From Mytilus trossulus (Eukaryota > Mollusca > Bivalvia > Mytilida > Mytilidae), in NCBI RefSeq assembly GCF_036588685.1, contig NC_086381.1:67525436-67589435 (forward strand): a DNA stretch of 64,000 nt, in the 5' to 3' direction. The stretch's first letter is position 1, and each line of letters opens with the position of its first letter. Made by a program: the position numbers and the translations under genes. The notes below the pieces were generated by a model. It saw nothing but the letters and a program-made list of their open reading frames with translations. It did no database searches and was not told where the DNA came from. This document shows positions 60,365 to 64,000 of this stretch, in pieces.

Positions 60365-60657
60365 GTTGATTGATAGATAGATTGATTGATTGGTAGCTTG
60401 ATTGATTGATTGATCTTAAGTGTTCGTCACCACTTCCTCACTCTTGGTTGTATCGTGGTAGTCAGTTTTGACGGAGGAAGACTGAGTGCATTTGGAGAAC
60501 AATTGAGCTTCGACAGGATAACTGGCATTTCTAGTCGTTTAGATTAAGAGTCGAACACACCTTACACGAGCAATTTCCATACTTCCAACTGACTTGACCG
60601 ACTAATTATCGCTGTAGATTAACCCCTTAGACCACTCTGTCATCCGAGGTCCCCGTG
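60365..60657 (-). mobile_element. tRNA-derived SINE
   Basis: On the minus strand the 5' part (about 60657-60540) contains an A-box-like TGACAGAGTGG followed by TCTAAGG and, about 75 bp on, a B-box GTTCGACTC, the internal RNA polymerase III promoter of a tRNA gene. A non-tRNA body follows, and the 3' end is a simple (ATCA)n tail. The A box departs from consensus at one base. The tRNA part resembles a Leu/Ser type D-arm. Bivalve V-SINEs of the RUDI type are a candidate family, not confirmed. Confidence 0.65.
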
Positions 60658-60899
60658 AACAAGCAATTATGGAAAGCTCGTTCGAAGCCACTAACAGGCA
60701 TTTAATAAACTCGTATTATCCTAGACCAAATCGATTTCAAATTAAAAAAAAAAAAAAACTGACATTTTATACGACAGTTTTTTTTCACTTTTCATCTTTT
60801 ACAAAAATATACGAAGCAAACAAATACAAAGTACACTTTTAGCGAATAGTTTACAAAATACTGACCGAAAGAAGATGGAGGTTTAAAAAAATACGAATA

Positions 60900-60985
60900 A
60901 AAGGATATATGTGGGAAATACGTTAATGAGACAACAACCTTACGATAAAAATCAGACATCTAAGGTAGGCATACGATCTTCAACA
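60900..60985 (+). repeat. Family A variant fragment
   Basis: AAGGATATATGTGGGAAATA, GTTAATGAGACAACAACCTT, GGCATACGATCTTCAACAGG follow the family order with much divergence. Confidence 0.4.
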
Positions 60986-61017
60986 GGACTAGTGATAATA
61001 AATAAATTGATGCTAAA

Positions 61018-61420
61018 GAGATATAAGGTGAAGGATACCAAAGGGACATTCAAACTCACAAGTCGAAATTAAACTGACTACGGCATGGCTAAAAAGCAAA
61101 ATACAGAACACAACATAGAAAACCACAGACTGAGCATCAAGAACCCCACCAAAAACATGGGGTGATATAAAGTGCTCCAGAAGGGAAGGCAGGCATACCC
61201 GTAGCCAGAGGGTTTTGGGTACGACACCCCCTGAAAACAAATAAGCACTGTTAAAGTCAACTTTCTGTTTGAATTGTGGCTGTTCAAGTTGAGTTTGTGA
61301 GTCTAAGCACCCCCTATACCCCTTGGAAGTTCCTAACCACGGACATGGCAGATCCTCCTCTTCATGTAGCACCCGTCATATTGCTGATGTTAGTACAAAT
61401 ACGGTGATAAGTCCAATTTG
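61018..61420 (-). mobile_element. Family C retroelement 3' tail with a ~140-bp internal insert
   Basis: AAGGATACCAAAGGGACATT, AACTGACTACGGCATGGCTA, GAACCCCACCAAAAACATGG, GATATAAAGTGCTCCAGAAG. The order is interrupted between AAGGGAAGGCAG (about 61192) and GGCAGATCCTCCTCTTCATG (about 61347) by unrelated sequence with CACCCCCT near both ends, then resumes. Confidence 0.55.
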
Positions 61421-62188
61421 GTAGCACTCAATCTTCCTGAGCCTGTTTGCATTGTTATTCCACACAGCCCTGCCTTCTACGCCGAATTCTCTAGACGAAA
61501 AAAAAATGATGTGACAAACGTCTTGAAAAGACAGCATTTAAAACAGTTTCCTCATTTGGTTTAGATTTTAAAACATGTAGTTAAACTTATTCCCTGGGAT
61601 CTCAAATCTTCCCTTTTGTTGAAACATATTTTAACTGATCACCTGAGGAACCGTATTAAGGATTGATAACAATATGTGAATACCATCTACGGAAGCTTCC
61701 ATTTGATTTTTAAGGGGTGGGGGCTAAGATGAAATTTGAAAAGAAACAGAACAGAAGTTTTGAGTTTTAAAAACATGCAGGATGAGACACTTTGCCAAAA
61801 AAAAAGGTAGGATGACAATTTAAATAAAGAAGTCAGGATAAACTAATGGATAAAAAAAAAAAAAAGAGTAAAATATAAAAAGGCAAGACAGAGATTAAAA
61901 CTAAAAAAAAAAAAAAAGTGTAAAGACAATATTTTTCATCCTAGCCCCCATCCCCATTTAATAAAAGGAATGATTCAAGTGCCTTTTTCTAAATCAAAAT
62001 ATCCTAAAATCTCTATTACAGCGTTTAACTTAGAAATTAAGACTTGATAAGTTAAAGGATTGTTGTCATTTTTCGTTACTTCAAACTTCAAAAATCAAAC
62101 AATCAACGTGTTTTAAAAAAAAGTGTGATTATATAATTATACACAGTATCTGGTTTCTATCCTCGATGGCAGAAGGGCATATCTGTGC
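61421..62188. other. No gene; poly-A rich
   Basis: Several A tracts (61797, 61852, 61904). No supported feature. Confidence 0.35.
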
Positions 62189-62335
62189 AATGGCGGATCC
62201 AGGGGGTCCGGGGGTTGGACCCCCCTTTTTTCGTGGGACGATCAATACATTTAAATGGGGACATGTAGTTTGAATCCCCCCTTTGTCCTGGGTTAGGACC
62301 CCCTTTTTTAAATGGCGGGAACCGCCCCTTCTGTG
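62189..62335. mobile_element. Family I palindromic MITE-like element
   Basis: GGCGGATCCAGGGGGTCCGG, GGTTGGACCCCCC, ATTTAAATGGGGACATGTAG, GGTTAGGACCCCC, AAATGGCGGGAACCGCCCC. Inverted ends GGCGGATCC and GGAACCGCC. The 72-codon minus frame is not a gene. Confidence 0.75.
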
Positions 62336-62634
62336 TGAATCAGTCATGTTTTTCGCCCTCTACAGACCATTCACATGAGGTAATTCATTGATTCCGACAC
62401 AAAATGTTTGTCCCTTTCTAACGTGTCCTCACCCCTCAGTTTTCAATTGGGAGGTAGAAATTTTCTCCTTTATCCTTATTTTGATATATTTCCTATAGGC
62501 AGATTCTTTGACAAAGACGCTTCATTGAGAGTTGGGATAATGATAATGAGTTATAATATAAGGCTTATATATTCCAATAAATAAAACAAAATAGTATACA
62601 TATATATGTATCATTGGCTAGAGGTATACGGGGA

Positions 62635-62860
62635 GGGTTGAGATCTCACAATCATGTTTAACCCCGCCGCATTTTGCGCCTGTCCCAAGTCAGGAGCCTC
62701 TGGCCTATGTTAGTTTTGTATTATTTTAACTCTTAGTTTCTTGTGTACAATTTGGAGTTAATTATGGCGTTCATTATCACTGATGAACTATTATATATTT
62801 GTTTAGAGGCCAACTGAAGGACGCCTCCTGGTGTTGGAATTTCCCAATCACAATGTGTAA
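62635..62860 (+). repeat. Family F repeat
   Basis: ATGTTTAACCCCGCCGCATT, GTCCCAAGTCAGGAGCCTCT, TTAGTTTCTTGTGTACAATT, GGCCAACTGAAGGACGCCTC. Ends earlier than the 36395 copy. Confidence 0.75.
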
Positions 62861-63605
62861 AAAGTTATAACAATTATAATAGATTAATAGTGCGGTGACT
62901 GAAGGTAGATTTTTTGGATTTTAATCTCCCCACCGAACACACACCTATATAATATATCATTGGAAAGAGGAAATCGTGTACTATAATAATATGCCTGTCG
63001 TCAGGACTTTGTATGGTCACAACTTCTTTAAATTGAGGTCAAAGGTTATATGTGAAAATCTTTGAAAATTTGGGAGGGTTTCAATTTTGACATTTTTTTC
63101 TATTTCTAAACTCTTCATAAATACAAACGATACTGTTTTGGCTTTATTAATGTTTGTTATTATACATAAACCTTAATCATTAAGATTTATTTTATCAAAA
63201 AAATCCTAAAACGACGTTTTATAAACAAAACTTCAAAAATTAAGTTTTCAACCTATAAAATGTTTAGAGCAACTGAACCTTTTGAAAAATTTCAATTTCA
63301 GGTAAAAAAAAAAAAAAGCCATGCAGGACAATACTTTAAATTTATTTTTTAAACTATCATATTGGGTGAGGTATCAAATCAAAGCAATAGAACACTACAG
63401 TCAAATATGACCTCAAATTGAATTGCGGATACTTCAGGTTTTATCATAGACTAGCTATTCGTTGCTTTTGTTTTTTCACAATTATTACTGCTTCCATATA
63501 GTATTATCTTTTGTTGCGTATTTAACTCTGGTTAATATCTATTACATTATAAGTTTTGTACCTATATCCCCCCTTTTTTCCCTTGCAACGTATTTCAAAA
63601 GTATT
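62861..63605. other. No supported feature
   Basis: AT-rich; no recognised repeat or gene. Confidence 0.35.
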
Positions 63606-63960
63606 CCATATAAAAAAAGAAGATGTGATATGATTGCAAATGAGGCAACCCTCCAAATGAGACATAAATTACCAATACGTCCCGTACGGGCTCCAACGAT
63701 GAGTAAAATTTATACTGCATAGTCTTCAATTCAAGAGATGAATTTTGTAAAACAAACGAAAAATCTCCCGACCTGATTAATGAACAAAATTAATAAGAAA
63801 CAAACAAATATAGTATATAGAAACATACGACAAACACTGCATTACCGTCTCGTGACTTGAAACAGACACAAACAGAATGTGGCGGGGTTTGACTTTTTAA
63901 GGGCACGCCAACACTCCCCAAACTCGGGACTGGGACCAAGTGTATCAGTTCAACAAGCTC
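63606..63960 (+). repeat. Family A variant, long copy
   Basis: AAAAAGAAGATGTGATATGA, GCAAATGAGGCAACCCTCCA, CCGTACGGGCTCCAACGATG and, distally, ACAGAATGTGGCGGGGTTTG and AACTCGGGACTGGGACC. The 86-codon frame at 63462-63722 is not a gene. Confidence 0.65.
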
Positions 63961-64000
63961 TATACCTAATCAACCGTTATCTTCATCATCTTCATTTTCA

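Noticed and set aside
61013-61372. 119-codon minus frame, and similar frames at 26099, 45470, 51699 and 20123, as genes
   Set aside because: All share the same translated phrases because they are copies of the family C 3' tail.

Overview
This is AT-rich, intron-rich eukaryotic DNA packed with dispersed repeats. The repeat families and the protein families (a DZIP3-type HEPN domain, an H-type lectin, a B-box plus propeller protein, a small cysteine-rich secreted peptide) point to a bivalve mollusc, most likely a Mytilus-like mussel. The organism call is inference from recognised sequence character; no database was searched. Most long reading frames here are chance or repeat frames. The genes were found by chaining short exons with matching splice sites and reading phase.

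Three genes can be supported. (1) 4359-34003, plus strand: a 30-kb gene of about 19 exons (about 1197 aa if complete). It starts with a HEPN domain carrying the R-x4-H motif, followed by a predicted coiled coil, two copies of one module (exons 4 and 8), a CX2C-CX2C cluster, a charged linker of tiny exons, a B-box-like zinc finger and a beta-propeller-like C-terminus. Every junction agrees in phase, but the 5.7-kb intron before the last exon leaves open that this is two genes. (2) 41637-44770, minus strand: a two-coding-exon gene for a 68-aa secreted peptide with ten cysteines, with a decayed second copy of its last exon in its own intron. (3) 54036-57701, minus strand: a four-exon H-type lectin gene (149 aa) with signal peptide and coiled coil. 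A 14 x 40 bp minisatellite lies directly upstream of its start codon. All three look like innate-immunity-type genes by family; their roles are inferred.

The rest is mobile DNA and its debris. Labels used below: A, the GATGTGG...CAATGAGACAACTCTCC repeat; B, the CAGACGCGCGTTTCGTC repeat; C, a reverse-transcriptase (YIDD) retroelement and its 3' tail; D, the TTGGTACAGGCATTTTC repeat; E, the GGCAACAGTAGTATAC repeat; F, the GTCCCAAGTCAGGAGC repeat; G, the GCCCCATCCGCACTATC repeat; H, the palindromic CCACGAAAATTGG element; I, the GGATCCAGGGGG palindromic element.

Layout: 1-4300 foldback element and tandem family B; 4.3-34 kb the HEPN gene with repeat-filled introns, including a 1.8-kb DNA element with identical 471-bp ends; 34-41 kb gene-poor; 41.6-44.8 kb the peptide gene; 45-54 kb retroelement wreckage and a segmental duplication; 54-58.3 kb the lectin gene and minisatellite; 58.3-64 kb repeats, including a tRNA-derived SINE.
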